This document shows, piece after piece, positions 1 through 12,569 of a DNA stretch of 64,000 nucleotides (its first letter is position 1; each line of letters starts with the position of its first letter). Source of the stretch: Gorsachius magnificus (Eukaryota; Chordata; Aves; Pelecaniformes; Ardeidae). A program made the position numbers and the translations under genes. The notes under the pieces were generated by a model. That model was not told the origin of the DNA. It worked only from the letters and a program-made list of their open reading frames with translations, and did no database searches. The stretch covers positions 40,628,507 through 40,692,506 of the forward strand of contig CM067086.1 in NCBI GenBank assembly GCA_034008185.1, written 5' to 3'.

Positions 1-452
1 TTTCTTTTAATGATGAAAATAGTCTCATCTGATGACTGCTAGAAGTAGAGAACAGCAGTGATAATTGTAATTCTGATAGACTGCAGTTAAGTTTAACTAT
101 ACAGAATTTGCCTACATTATTTTACTTACACCAATGCCTTTAAACTTGGCAAAACATTATTTTATCAATAGAGTTTCTCTTTGCCAAAATCAGGTTCATG
201 ATAAGTTATTTTTTGGATGAAGTGAAAGGTAAACATTGGAAAATCAGGCATCTTTGTGGTATTTGAATGAACTTATACTTAATATCATCTACCTATTTTC
301 TTTATAAAACAGAACTGCTTTAGTCCAAGAATAGAGGAATAATTCTCTTGATTCCTGTCATATCATGTGTAATAAGCACATTTCTTTTTAATCAGTTCTC
401 TTCCCTTGCAGTGATTATTTCCTCTCCGGTATTGGTGGAAATAAGCATAACG

Positions 453-500
453 TCTTTTTTTCTTTCTTCCCTTTTTCTTTTTTTCCTTTTTTTTTTTTTT
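453..500. repeat. 48-nt pure pyrimidine tract
   Basis: Every base from 453 to 500 is C or T, ending in a long T run. Likely a poly(T)/CT simple repeat. Confidence 0.85.
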
Positions 501-3500
501 AACTTAAATAATCCTTCCTAAATAATGGCAATTTAATAGTGCAATATGCTAGAGCAATAATGGCAATATACTATCCCATTAAACTTCAGATGAGGTAGGA
601 CTTCATTCTTGGCTTCTGGCGTCACTTCTTCAGAAGTAACTCTTCTTTAGAAAGTGAAAATGTTTGCAGTAGTCAACACTATGAGATATCTTTCTGGGAA
701 AAAAGATGAACTTTGGAAAGGGAGGTGAATTTGAATGAATAATCAAATAAGGACCTAGCCATCTCAATAATATAATTATTAGCTTACATTCATAGTAACT
801 TTTTGTTTCAATTTTCTGACGGGTTTGTCTTCCTGGCCATTGTAGAGAACTCTCCTATTTCATGTCCACCCTCAATATAGTTTAGTAAAATGGCGGTCAG
901 AAAAGAAAGCTTCATCTATAATAGATTTCAAAATCCTTTAAAATTCATGAAATAACACATTAAAGCATGATCTTGACATCTAAATGCTAAAGCTGGTATC
1001 TGCATTATATTCTGTGTTATCAAGCTCCGTGAGAGCTAGGAAAAAAAGGACTTAGTTTTATAATTTCAGTAAACAAATCTTACAACATGTGATTTCTATA
1101 ACTTCTGAAGACACTGGAAGTGTTAAGACTAGTAGAAAAGTAGTTGAGCTAGAGATGTTTGAGTATAAAGTCAGGGTAGAAAACACAGAAAGAGAAACAA
1201 CTTCTTAAACAAAGGAGGGAGCAGCAGCTGTCAGCCTTGAAGCAGTCAGCTTTGAAGGGCAGTGCTTAATGATTCAAGTTGTTCCCTCCATCCTGATGGC
1301 TGGGGTTCATCTTCCGGACTCTTGATGAAAGAGCTGTCTTCATAAGTGCAAGCTGTTTCTGTGCGTAAGTTTGTGTAGTGCTGAAAATTAGTCCAGATGA
1401 AGCTGACAGATACAGAGCCCTTCGTTCTGTGCAAGCAACAAATCCCATCAAAGCTGGTTGTGAATACATAAGATGCTGTCTTTCAAATGATACTACAAGA
1501 GCCTGTTTAAGGAATGGAACTGTTGAGTGCCTAGGGACCAGCTCCCTCCATTAGATGCTGACTAGCATCCTTTTGGCAAGAAGCAGGTGGCGGAGAAGCT
1601 GTTTGCATCACCCTCTCAAATCATCACTTTTTTTTTTCCTCAAACTTTTTGAAAAGGTAATTCTCTTTTCTGGGATCATCTGTCTTTGGGTGATTCCCTA
1701 CAGCTGCAGTTCAGTCCTTCCAGGATGGAGGAATAAGAACCGGCTGTAACAACTGGCTGCAGCTGTAAACACCCACTTCCTCTCCATACCCATTCTCACC
1801 TCCTCCGGGGAGAAGATTGAGCTCCTGACAACAATTAAAGGTAGTTAGCTGTTCTCTGGCCAGAGTAAACCCTTCTAGCTAGTGATTACAGCTGCTGCTC
1901 TTGTCCTTGAGGAACTTTGCTACTGCTGACTCTGCTTTTTCTACAATTTCTCAGTGTTCCTGCTTGTGATAAATGCTTGGGAAATGTTGGTCATGGAGTT
2001 TGAAAATAATCTTATGTTGTGGGAAGGGTCTCAGAGTAGAAGGGCTTTAAACAGAAAGACGACCAGATGCAAAGAACAGTGCTAGGAAGAGAGGTATCTC
2101 AGTGACCCGTGCCCTTAAAAGCAGCACAGAAGGAAGTTTCGTATTTGTTTCATGCAGAAAGACATATGCTAGCTACACTAAATGGCTTGAAAATGTACCT
2201 CTTGAATGGTGAATAAAAATAATCAAGAGAAAAATTTTGAAATATTTTGCAAAGCAATTATACTATTATAATATTTTAAAGAAATATAAGGTTTTCCCAA
2301 GCTGCTTGTTTACCTGAGTTTTTCCATTGTTGCTAGTAATTGTATCTTCTGCATGTAAGACTAGTAAAGAACAGATTTTTCAGTACAAGAGCTCTTACCA
2401 AGGAAAATCCTGTCTCAGTAACACTATGGTGCCTTGCTGCGGTACTTTTATTTGACATAAGTAATAGAAAAATAGAAAATTCTGCCCTTTTGTGATGTTA
2501 TGAAGTATTGTAAACAAAATCTTACTAAAAATACCCTACCTGTGTCACAAGTGAGTCTTTTGTTAGATGTCCTGTTTCATAATTCCCTAAGGCAGAGTAT
2601 CAGAAGTGTGCCATTGCTTTAATTATCGTCATTTGGCATTTACGTTTATTCTGTTATTTAATAAGAAGTCTCCAATTCAAAAAGGAGTTTCTTAATTGCA
2701 TGAATACATGACTTAGCAATGATTCAATACTACTTTTGTTAGCAGTAGCTTTGTGCTAAAGAAGTCAAATCTGAAATGACAACTTAATTAAGGGCAGAAG
2801 CAGCATGCCCGTGCCCATTAGTAATCCAGTTACACTGCTGCAAATGTCTAACCTAATATATTTTATTTATTGAGATTGTAAAACAAAACTAAAATAACTC
2901 AACCTTTCATTTTGGGATAACAACAGCTTAGAAATGACTGGCAGCCTGAAGACCGCTGAAAGTCACATTTTAGTGAGGCAATAGGGCAAACAAGGACGTT
3001 TCAGTGTTTCACTATGATGGGAATAATTTTGAATTAGTATATATCTGGTAATATCTTGATAGTAAGCAATTTGAACATATGCTAAAGCATTTATTGGAAG
3101 CTGTATTCATTTCTCAGTTATATGGAGGATAGTCATGTGTGATAAAATGTAGTTTTTCATACTTGCAAATTATGCAGATGTTCTTGCATGGGTATTATCA
3201 CGCTGTTAAACTACCTATCTACCTACAAACAGAATTCTGATTGACTGGCCCATTTGCTGTTACATAGGATCACTTTCTTGCTTTGCAATAAATATTTCTT
3301 ACTCTTGCCATATTTTGCCTGGCACTGCAGCTAATTCTTTGGCACATGCTTCTTATGCCTTTAGTACTGGCTATCTCCATTTGGGGGTACATAATTTCTG
3401 TGGCCATTCTGTGTATTTTTTAGAAATTACTTTTTGGGTTAAAAGTAAGGATGAGTGATACCAAATTCTGAATATTCTTCTTATTGTTAAAGTACAGTTC

Positions 3501-5986
3501 AGCTTTGAGCAGCTACCCCAAATTCATTTTTAGAATACAGATTAAGCTCTGTAGTTTCTGTTATACTAACTGGAGAGGAGAAAGATGCAATAACATAATT
3601 CTCACAGGTAAAGTCAATAGAGTTCTTTGCTGTAAGAAGACAGCTGATTGCCACTTCTCATATGTAACACTAGGACTCCATAGTATCAGTTTCAGAATGC
3701 TTTAAGGTTTATTTTCTGTAAGAAAACTAAGTTTTCCTTAAAGTCATACTAATAATTGATTTTACCCTCCCCATTTTTGTGTGAAAACTGAAAAATTGGA
3801 AGAAAAAAACTGATCTTGGGCTGCTCTAATGACAATGTCTTTTCAATCACCTTATGTGAATAAAATAAAAATAACAATAAAAACCCTTGTTCAGACATTT
3901 TTACCTCCTTCTCTGGAAAGAAATACTAGATTGACTCTGCTGACATCCTTGTGCTGTGATCTGTGGTCACTGATAATCCTGTCGTCTTGATTTTTGAGGG
4001 CACTCATTACTAAGGGTAGATATGTAACCATTTGCAAGATATTCTATTTAAATAAAGATGTGTTTGCTTTGCAGACCCCAGGGTGAATTGTATGGAGCAA
4101 ATTGCCAATTTTTTCCTGTTATACAGACTTATAGCTTGTTTTATTGCAGGCTCCATTTCTGTAAGAGGTAGCTGAATTTCCTCTGCAAGAAGCAATTTGA
4201 TATCTATCGATCCCATCTTTTTAGCTCATCACATGCCATGAATTTGCCCTCAACTCCATTGGCTCTGTATTTTGTCTTGGCACTGGTTACCCACCTTCTT
4301 GATGTGCTAAGGGAATAAAATAATGCTGCTCTGCATGTTTTTCTGCTATGGTTTAGAGCATGTCCCAGGGATCCTATAGCAAAGAGAGAAAGAAGAGATT
4401 TTGCTGCCTTCCAGGGACTCCCTCACCCTCGTGCAACCATTTATCCTCTCTGAACTCCCTAAGATGCCACAGTGGAGCAGAGATTAAAGACCCCTTTTCC
4501 AACTTATTGGAGTAATGGGAATAATTGTCCTGTCTAGGAGGAATTAAGGATCAGCACAGTCTACAAAGGAGAGTGCAATATCAGAGCATAAATTGTTAGT
4601 GTAACAAATAGCTTGTGTGTTTGGGTGGGCAAGATTTGCATTTTTAGAGGGTAGTCACAAAAGGTGACTAAACGGTAGGTTTCTGCAAATGGCTGATGGA
4701 CTTGGTAGAGCACGTTTGTGTTGGAGATACAGCTGGGAGTCCATTTGGGCAGTGGAGAGTCAGTCGGTTAGAAAATATCTGGAGAACTGACACAAAGGGG
4801 AAAGAATTTGTGTTGTTCAAATTGAAAGGGGACAGTTGCTTCTGGGCAGAGGATGGACTGAAAACACACCAGTATAGTTAAGGTAGAAGCTGGATTGCTT
4901 TAGGGGAAGCAAAGTTTATTTGTGTTCAGAGGTGATTTACATCATTAGGGGGAAAAGCATGCATAGAGGACAAAAGAAGTTTGGGCTGTGGGGGTAAGGT
5001 AATGAAAAACTAATAGGAACTGGGTAACACTGATGGGGAGTGGTAGCAAAGAAAAAACAGAACTGAAATTAGTAATGCAGAACAGGTGGAAAAAGCAAAG
5101 ATAATTACCAGGGAATAGGAGTGGCTTATTTTGGATTAGCAGATAAAGGATTTTTAAAGTATTGTGGTGCTCCCCTCAGTCCTCTGGCTTTCAATAACTT
5201 AGTAACGGTGCTTCTAATACTGACCCTCTTAGAATAAAGGATTGCATATTTTTCCTAATAGATACAGTGCTTGCCAAAATTTGTTCATCTCTGAATCTTA
5301 CTTACACTGCTTCACACAATTTAGATTGAAATACTGATCTTGGTTGATGACCAGTTTATGAAAAACAGTAAGTGAAAGAGGTATCAGATCCAGAAATTCC
5401 TTGGCAACTCTGCAGTTTTCTCAGCAGTCTTGCAGCTTTGTGAAGGATAATTGAAAATGTCACTTCACATTTTCTACTGGGAGTCAAGCTTGTGCTTTGC
5501 TGTCTGATGATACTCCCCTGCTTTGAAAGCCCATCCCTCAGTTTTCAAGCTGGTTAAGCTATTATTAAGCAGTAATGTAGTATACGTATGGAACTCCCAC
5601 TTTTGGTCAGACAAATACTTCTTTACTAAAAGATGATATTGAAATACAGTGAACCCTCTGTTCCTCCAAAACACTTAGTTCCTAACAGTTTGCTTGAATT
5701 TTAAACAGCTCCTCCAAGTACATTCACTTTTCTCTGGCATTTGCTTTACCACAAATAGTCTGAGCAAGTTTGTCACCAGCAGTCCCTGCAAAAACAGCAG
5801 CTTCTACATAAGCCGTGCAAATTCTGAATTTGTGACTTTACATCTAAAACTGGCTGCAGGAAGTATGCTTCCTTAGTGAAACACATCTATTGTGAACCAT
5901 ATGCTTGTTTAGAACTGTTTGAATTTCCAGTGTAAAGACCTTAGAATGATTTGGCAGTGAGCAGTTTTAGATCAGAGTTTTTTTAC

Positions 5987-6015
5987 AAAAAGAAAGAGAG
6001 AGGGAGAGAGAGAAA
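5987..6015. repeat. Polypurine GA-rich tract
   Basis: 29 consecutive purines made mainly of GA and GAAA units. Confidence 0.85.
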
Positions 6016-7885
6016 TAGAAAAAAAAGTGCTCACAAGTAATTTTAGTAGCACTGATTTGAAGGTATGTCTTTACTAGTATTTAGAACTGACTGTAAGGGA
6101 TATGTATACATCTGATGTTTGGCTCGCTTCTGATGTGAGACCTTTGGCTGCAAAAAGCCTCCCAATTCTCTCTTGCTGTGTACATAGCTGGATACCACAT
6201 CTCAGCTCGGGGATGGCTACTAACAGCTTAGATGAACCGAGAAACAGCTGCTTTTGCATATGTGATTCAGTGAGCCCTCCTTTTCTAGTCTAATGCAGTC
6301 ACTCAGATCAGCTTTAAGTGACTTCCCAACCCAGAGTCATGTCTTAATCATCTGTATCACAGCCTAGCCACAAGCCTGCACCAAAGCCATCCACATTATT
6401 TATTTGTGAACTGGAAACTTTCTAGAAATTGGTCAAGGATTATTTCGTACCTTCTGGATCCCTGCTAATAGGCAAAAGGGTGCAGCAGAGCTGAAGATGG
6501 AGAGAGGGAACGGTAAGACTGCAAGAAGTGGACTTCTTGCTCTCACTGTAGCAAAGGACAGGCTCAAAAGGTGTGCCAGGTGACCTACCTGGAAAGCCAA
6601 CAGAGGCTCCAGATTATAAAAGGGCACAGTGATAGCTTGGAGAACTGATCAGTATCGGCTTTAAGATAATCTTATGATTGACTCCTTTCGATCAGCGTAG
6701 AGACAGTCTTTATTGCCTGGGATTGTTCAGTCCTTTCAGTTCTCTCACGGAGGTAGAGGACAGCACTCAGAAACCATTGACATAGGTTTGGAAGCTTTCA
6801 GTGTCAGCACTAGTTGTCAAAACACAGAGAGAAAGAGTCAAATTGCTGTTGGGAATTTACTTTTAGGTGCATATGGCGATTTAAGAGGAATCTTCTTATG
6901 TTGTTCAGGACTGAATCCTCTATAACTGCTGTCGTACAGGGTGCAGGTACTGAGGGAGAGGGTTGGTTGTTTTGAAGAGTTTGAGATAACTTCCAAGCTA
7001 CCCTGTTAAGTAGTTACTGTATGGATTTTAGGGCTCCTTGAAGTGCCACCATTATTAAACAGAAAAAAAATTGAAAATTGTGTTTTCTAATATTCCCTTC
7101 AATATGGTAAATAAGAGAGGGGTGAGAGAGAATGCTCATTGCTTTATATTTTCATAGTGATATGCCTTTCCCAATGCTTTAAGGTCTAGCTGTTCTGTTA
7201 CATAATATACTTAGGCTCTTGGATACTTATGTTTTATACATCCTCTCTGTGGAAGTACAGGATATTCCAGAAAGATACAGTATACCCACATCGCCATGCG
7301 CTATTCTAAATATTTAATTATTTAAATAATACATTGCTACTGACTTCTACCTAAATCAAATTCCAGTCTATCTACTGTTGTTAACGCACCATTGCCTTAA
7401 AATGTGTACGTGCTGGAGATGAGTCAGAGCAAGAGAAATGTTCGAAGGTCTAGAGAGGATTAACCTGAGAAGAAAGATCAAGTCCACTTATGTAAGCTTA
7501 TTGCGTAACTCTTCAAAATATGCTCATATCTTTTTCTTCTTGTGTATCTTTACATGTTTTGACATTAGCTGGTTTTGGCTCCTTCATCCTTTCCAGTATG
7601 TTATGATCAGGATTGAAATATTAAATCAAGCTGACTCATAAATCATAGTTGTCATTATTAGGCATCAGAGTGAATATAATTTTTGGTAAATATGGACAGA
7701 AAACTGTCTCTCTGAGGCTTGTTTCTCACTGTCTGTGTGCTTGTGCAGGTACCCTGAAAGTTATCTTGAAAGCAACCAGTAAGGCAAAAATTTGTTTTTG
7801 CTTTAGGTTTTGGAGCACAGATGATAATCCTCACAAACAGCTGAGCTGTCCTTAGCAAATCAAACCGGAATCTTGTCTAAATATT

Positions 7886-7904
7886 CCTTTATTGTTAATA
7901 AAGG
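7886..7904. repeat. Small perfect hairpin with AATAAA on both strands
   Basis: CCTTTATT-GTT-AATAAAGG: 8-base arms, 3-base loop. Confidence 0.7.
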
Positions 7905-10551
7905 CTTATTTTGAACACTGCTTCTTATGTGGGTTGAGTAAGGTTACCAGAAGAAGGGCTAGATTAGCCTCTGGTTTCCCTTGGACAATGTTTGGAAACT
8001 CTTCAGGCTGACAGAGGGAGAACCAACAAGCAAACAGATTTTTGGTAGTAGACAGTGTAGGATGTTCGAGTCACAGTAATTAATATTGCTAATTGTTTTT
8101 TCCCAACTACATGAATGTACATGTGCTGTACAAGACTAAAGAATCACAAGGTAATTTGATACATAAATACTGCTGCACGATTAGCAGCAGCAACTGAACT
8201 ATAGCAGCTACCATAAAATTGTCTCACGTAAGTCCAAACTAGGGTCAACCTCATGTATGCATTGCAGTGCAATTCTCCTACGGCTCTGTTGAGGTACAGA
8301 AAACCAGAAAAAAAAAAAAAAGTAAATTTGTCAGGAACAGCAAAGCTTTTGGGGTTAAAAATAATAAGAAGACAAAAGAAAAAAGACCAGAGTTTGGTTT
8401 TATTTTATTCTGTAAGCATATCTGAATCTGGGGATTGAAAAAGTAAGTCAGAATTAGGGTCTAAAGAGGGCATAAAGGAATGCCCACTAGAGACCACTGG
8501 AAAAAGAAACTATGTAAAAGGGGAGGCAGATGAATTAGAAGGCAAAAGAAAAGCAATTAATGGAGGAACTAAGAGTGACAGGACTTCTTTGGAGACTGCA
8601 GGTGAACAAGAATTGAGTGCATAACAGGAGGCTAAATTAGGAAACTAGAGGAATAATAATGGAGTAAAGAAAAGAGGTGGTGACTCTTAATCTCTTCTCA
8701 CTGCTGCCATATTTAGTGAACAGTGGCAATCACCATTTTCCCTGTTTTTAAACTCAGAAATCTTAACAGCAAAACAAGTTCATGGGTCAAAGAATTATAA
8801 TATCTCTTGTGAGGTGGCAGACTTAACCTCTTCTAACCAATTAGCCTTGGATAATAGGAAATGCTGAATTAAACGTTCTGATTTTGAGGGGGAATCGTGG
8901 TCATTATTTCTTAAGTCATGTCAATGATATAGGAGAGGTCACTGTATTTAGCAGTTACCCACAAGCAAACAGCAGCTGTTCTGCTTTAGTAAAAAGTGGT
9001 TTTTTCCCTTCCTTTTGGAAAACTTTTAGACGTGGTGATATATCGCCCTCTTGAGGCCAAAACTTGTTACTGCACGTATTGTACCGAAATTTTAATTTGC
9101 TTCTCAAAAGAACGAGACACAACATTACAAAAGTAGTTGTTAGAAATTCAGAGAATTAACAAAATACAAGCTAGAATCTTTCCTTTTAAGAAGATCTTTT
9201 GTGCTTTAGTATAGTCTCCAACAGAGAGGGGATTACTGTATTTTATTCCAACAAATTTAATGTTGACATACTGTTCTGATTTTAAAGATGAATATTATGT
9301 GTGTGCCAATTATTAAACTTTTAAAAAAACTACCTAAACGTGCAGTTCTACGGATTTTGTGAAATATATTTAAAAAAAAAAACCTATCCTCTGCAGAAAA
9401 ATTTAGGCATGTTGCCTCCCTGCAAATATAACTGCCATTTTTATTTATTATTTAGAGAACTATAGTTATATTATTTAAATAAGAAGTGTTTAATCCTGCT
9501 TTGTGACCATCAGGCCAAGAATATAGTGGCTTTCTTCCTTTATCTATCACTTACTGGCTGACTTTATGAGAATGTTATGTAAAAAATAATGAAATTAGTT
9601 TTTATTTAAAAGGCACTGAAAACTCTGTGGAATTAATTTTGAGCTATTGGGTAAAGTTATACAGTTTGGCTACTTTCATTCTTTTAACCTGATTTGTTCT
9701 TTGTTTGGGAAAAGGTAAGATCTTTGGACGTGCACAAATCTCTGTATAATTGACAACATGCCATAAGGCCTACTCTGACTTCAGGCTACAGGAGCAACCA
9801 CAGTGTATGTACACCATGTGCACCTTTCAAGGAATTAAATGCTGGGGAATGAGGTTAATTTCTAGCAACTATGAGATCAAAGAGCAAAGAAATGTTGGGA
9901 CCAGTTAAGGGAGGTGCCAGCGTGGCTCCAGCCGAGTGGCCTCCAGTGCTGCCCCGCGCGCGTGCAAGGTAGCAGCTGACCATTGGCAGCAGTAGCAGCT
10001 GCACAAGGGCGTTCCACCCCCAGTCCACTGCCTGAGGCCCAAATACTCAAGGGTATGCAAACCAAGGAATGATGGTCATCCATAATTGTCTATTTTTCAG
10101 AGCAGGAGCAGAATAAAGCTGTATACTAATATGTTACAGAGGTTAATCGATACATACATTAGCTGTAAAACAATCTGAAAATAAGGTACGTTGCCAACAC
10201 AACATTTAAAATAATTATATGAAGAGGCAATGCAGTACTTCCAAGTACCCTTACATTACTGTAAGTTGCTTCAACATCAAGAGTTACATTGGCAGCATTT
10301 TTTAAAGACGTGCATCAGACAACTAGCTTCACTGAAAATGAAGATGATTATAGACTCACATTATCCACGGAGTCTGGATCATGGTCGCTGCATAAGATAC
10401 GTTTCATACTGAAAGAAAGGGGACAGTTCTGATCAGGAGGTTTGATTTTAGGTTTTCTATAGGAAAAAATAATAAATTTACTCTTATGAACAACAGGTCC
10501 TGAACTAACTTCTACATTTTCTATTCTAGTTTAGAGTTGCTCAGAGTCGAC

Positions 10552-10567
10552 AAAAAAAAAAAAAAAA
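10552..10567. repeat. A homopolymer run
   Basis: Sixteen consecutive A. Confidence 0.9.
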
Positions 10568-12537
10568 GAAATTTGGGACTGTGAAATAGATGTTGAATAT
10601 ACTGCAGCATTGTGCCACTATCCTTTAAACAGGACATAGCAACTCATTCTGGTGCGTGGTGTTTTTACCAAAGACAGGCTCATCTCCTCTGCTGTGCTCA
10701 GGGTCCATCCAGAATCCAGACGCTCCTTCCAGCTGCTGCTGCAGAGTTAAGTCCCCCTTTCTGGGAGTTACTACCGTCATCTTTCTTGTCTCAGGCAGAT
10801 TTATTTGCTGGTTTTGTCCTTCCCTCGATACATCTCTGGCTACAAATTTCTGGAGACATTGTGTTCCTAACTTGTTCCCTTGTTTACCAACTGAGTGAAA
10901 CAAGAGTATGTGACCTAAAAACATTCACATCTTTTAGCTGATCTCTAGATGTGGCAAGTCTTTGAATTAGACTTTGAGGGTGTAATCTAAAAATCAGTTT
11001 AGGATATTTGATGCTGTGATACATAAAAGAAACTCAGAACTTATCCAGTACTAGAAGATATTTTGAGCACCTATCTTTATTCCCTATCTTCTGCTTAGGC
11101 CTCTTGGATTTTATGTGGAGAAGAAATGACTCAGAAAAAAGTTATTTTAGGAGTAGTGAGAGTTTCTGTGAGACATGACCAATAACAGGCATTGCTCTTT
11201 GTAATTTAAATATAATTTCAAAGACAACATTCAATCCTAGTAGTATGATAAACTTTGAAGACCAGATTTGGATCATCATTCAGAAGTTTGTACATTACTC
11301 GGCTCACTCACTACATCATGGTTGCTGATAGTTCCACTTTTAATTCTAAGAGCTTTTGCCTGCCTCTTCTATTCCCGATGACCCAAAGAACGTCACACAT
11401 TTTTTTAACTAAATGAAAAGAACTATCTTTTCCTTTGCTTATATTTCCTCCTCCTCTATTTCCCTCCCTGTTTATGCCTCATTTCCTTGTTGTCTGTTCT
11501 TCCTTCTTGTTTCTATCTCATTTTCAGAGCTCTTGGTACCCTTTAATTCCCGTGTTTCTCCTTTCTGCTGCTTATAGTATTCACTCCGTAGTTTGAATAT
11601 TGTTTCCTCAGGAACCTTTTCCCAGTCAACCTCAAAATTTCACACAGACTCAGGCTGTTGAATGAGATGAGTGCTAGAAGCATGTGAATACAAATTTACA
11701 CTGCAGAGGTTTTCTGACAAAAGCCAGTACTGACTAGAACAGTGGAAAATATTTACTTCTTTAACCAATATAACCGTGTCTGCATAACCCAGTGGCGACA
11801 AAACTTATTTGTGGGCTTTTTGGCAATATTGCTTTCATGAGTTTGAGGGGATGCTTTAGCTGGCTTGCACAGGAATGGTTTTCAGACAGTATAACTTGTC
11901 TCCACGAGAGGGCTTGCGCAAGCTGCGTTCCAGCAGGAGCATTCTCTCTGATACCAGCCTGCAGCTTGGTCTTTGCCGCTGCCATCCAGCACTATGGCCT
12001 GACGTGCAACTTGAACAATTTAAAATATTGCCTCAAAAATAACTAAGATTCAAATCAGTATGCATGATAACTTAGGAAGCAGATAAGCAAAATTATTTTC
12101 TGTCATCTAGAATGTGAAGGCATATGTAAAATATTTCCATACAAAGAAGGATATGCTAATTCACTTATTTACTTGATTCCCAGGAGTGCTCTGAATCTCA
12201 CACCACTTTTGAGATACAGCGCTGGCCTCCCATATTTTCTCAGCATGAACTCTGTCCTCACCCGAATGAATGCAGGAGACCTAAAACCTTGTCTGGCTTT
12301 GTGCCTAAGAACATTACTTTGCAGGTAGAAAGCATGGCCACGTCAGTATGAGAAGAGATCAGCAGCCATTTTGTATGCCTGGCATTATTGCCATCAGAGC
12401 AGATGGCATCTCTGGAGGTTTACAACCAATCCATATTGCTGTTAAGTTCATACCAGATGATTCTTTAAATGATGGCTGAATCAGACAGTCTTTCCTTTCC
12501 CCTCCCTTCTCTCCACTAGTTCTCTCTTCTCTTGAAC

Positions 12538-12569
12538 AATTTGTTCAAATTTGTTCAAATTTGTTCAAA
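12538..12569. repeat. Short 10-bp tandem repeat
   Basis: About three copies of TTGTTCAAAT in a row, flanked by degenerate half copies. Confidence 0.9.

Noticed and set aside
12384..12403. TGGC-ATTATT-GCCA, resembling an NFI site
   Set aside because: The spacer is six bases, whereas NFI palindromes use five; outer bases also do not match.
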